A stretch of DNA of 6,043 nucleotides from Aquificaceae bacterium UBA2488. Its GTDB lineage: Bacteria > Aquificota > Aquificia > Aquificales > Aquificaceae. The position numbers and the translations under genes are program-made. Shown here piece after piece: positions 5,374 through 6,043 of this stretch; the first letter of the stretch is position 1; each line of letters begins with the position of its first letter. The notes under the pieces were generated by a model. It was not told where the DNA came from. It did no database searches and saw only the letters and a list, made by a program, of their open reading frames with translations. The stretch is taken from NCBI GenBank assembly GCA_002341805.1, contig DDOS01000043.1:1161-7203 (forward strand), given 5' to 3'.

Positions 5374-6043
5374 TTTTGTGATAGGACTTTTTCAAGTTTT
5401 ATTGGTGATTTTGCTAGCGCCCTTTATAAAAGCTTTTATACACAAAATAAAAGCTATGTTGAGAGGTCAAAAAGGTCCGTCTTTGTTTCAGGCTTATAAA
5501 GATCTCGTTAAGCTTTTTAAAAAAGAACCTGTATTGTCTAATAACGCCTCCTACATATCTAAAGTTGCTCCTATTATAACATTGAGTGCTTTAATTGTTA
5601 ATGTATGCTTTTTACCCATATTTAGCCCTTATACTTTACTCTACTTTACAGCGGATGTTATAGCTTTTATATATATTCTTGGGTTGTCCACATTCTTTCT
5701 AGCGTTATATGGATTTGATCAAGCTTCTTCCTTTGGAGGGCTCGGCTCTTCAAGAGAAATGGTGATAGCTTCCTTATCAGAACCCACTTTGATGATTGTT
5801 ATTTTTACATTTGCTTTGGAATGTAGTACTACCAATATAAGCAACATATTTATAAAAACTCATCAGATTGGGCTTCATTTTCCTATATCTTATGCTCTTA
5901 GTTTGTTGGCGTTGTTTTTTGTATCTTTAGCAGAAAATGCCAGAATTCCTTTTGATAACCCAGAAACACATTTAGAGCTTACAATGGTGCACGAGGCTAT
6001 GATATTAGAAGCAAGTGGTAAAGATTTAGCAATGTTTGAGCTT
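5366..6043 (+). CDS. hyfC: Hydrogenase-4 / formate hydrogenlyase-type membrane anchor (HyfC/HycD, NuoH-like), cut by window edge
   Basis: The first 226 residues of a protein normally about 300-320 long. This family corresponds to NuoH of complex I and anchors the peripheral catalytic arm to the membrane. Helices are predicted at about 3-21, 68-88, 95-116, 133-152 and 172-189. Family motifs are RGQKGPSLFQAYKDLVKLFK (33-52), where usual members read R-x-GP then YxDLxKL, FGGLGSSREM (123-132), and SLAENARIPFDNPETHLELT (187-206) followed by MVHEAMILEASG (207-218), with its many conserved acidic residues. The ATG is at 5366 and overlaps the last codons of hyfB by 8 bases, so the two are translationally coupled. 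No separate ribosome binding site is obvious. The reading frame is still open at the right edge. Assignment to the HyfC/HycD branch rather than NuoH rests on the HyfB partner and the ETHLEL motif. Confidence 0.92.
   Translation, partial: MYSFVIGLFQVLLVILLAPFIKAFIHKIKAMLRGQKGPSLFQAYKDLVKLFKKEPVLSNNASYISKVAPIITLSALIVNVCFLPIFSPYTLLYFTADVIAFIYILGLSTFFLALYGFDQASSFGGLGSSREMVIASLSEPTLMIVIFTFALECSTTNISNIFIKTHQIGLHFPISYALSLLALFFVSLAENARIPFDNPETHLELTMVHEAMILEASGKDLAMFEL

Overview
This is an AT-rich bacterial window made almost entirely of genes for respiratory membrane proteins, with short intergenic spaces. Heavy use of ATA, AGA and TTA codons, together with a quinol-type nitric oxide reductase and a group 4 hydrogenase-type membrane arm, suggests an anaerobic or microaerophilic chemolithotroph. 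A thermophilic member of the Aquificota (Hydrogenobaculum-like) is my best guess. That is an impression from gene content and codon use, not a demonstrated assignment.

Layout: On the minus strand, positions 1-1116 hold the N-terminal half of a quinol-dependent nitric oxide reductase (qNor), cut by the left edge. Just upstream of it (1138-1536, minus) is a small four-helix membrane protein of unknown function, probably co-transcribed. A short divergent control region (about 1537-1641) follows. Rightward from it run a DUF2249 protein (1642-1923), a 410-residue polytopic protein related to haem-copper oxidase subunit I/NnrS-like proteins (1925-3157), and a DUF59/MIP18-type Fe-S assembly protein (3161-3454). 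These three are packed as one operon. After a 59-base gap with its own promoter-like sequence comes a second rightward operon: hyfB/hycC-like antiporter-type subunit (3514-5373) and, overlapping it by 8 bases, hyfC/hycD-like membrane anchor (5366 to the right edge, incomplete).

How they fit together: the left two-thirds looks like a nitric oxide handling locus. qNor would reduce NO to N2O with quinol electrons. The DUF2249, NnrS-like and DUF59 genes are the kind of set found with NO/nitrosative-stress genes and may sense, bind or repair damage from NO. A CRP/FNR-type palindrome (TTGAT-N4-GTCAA, 1571-1584) sits between the two divergent operons. Its spacing to a TATAGT element on the minus strand is exactly that of a class II activator site, and it predicts a leaderless transcript beginning at the ATG of the small membrane protein. 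The right third begins a membrane-bound hydrogenase-4/formate-hydrogenlyase-like complex. Its promoter also appears to give a nearly leaderless mRNA, and the catalytic subunits would lie beyond the window.

No tRNA, rRNA, CRISPR array, insertion sequence or clear rho-independent terminator was seen.
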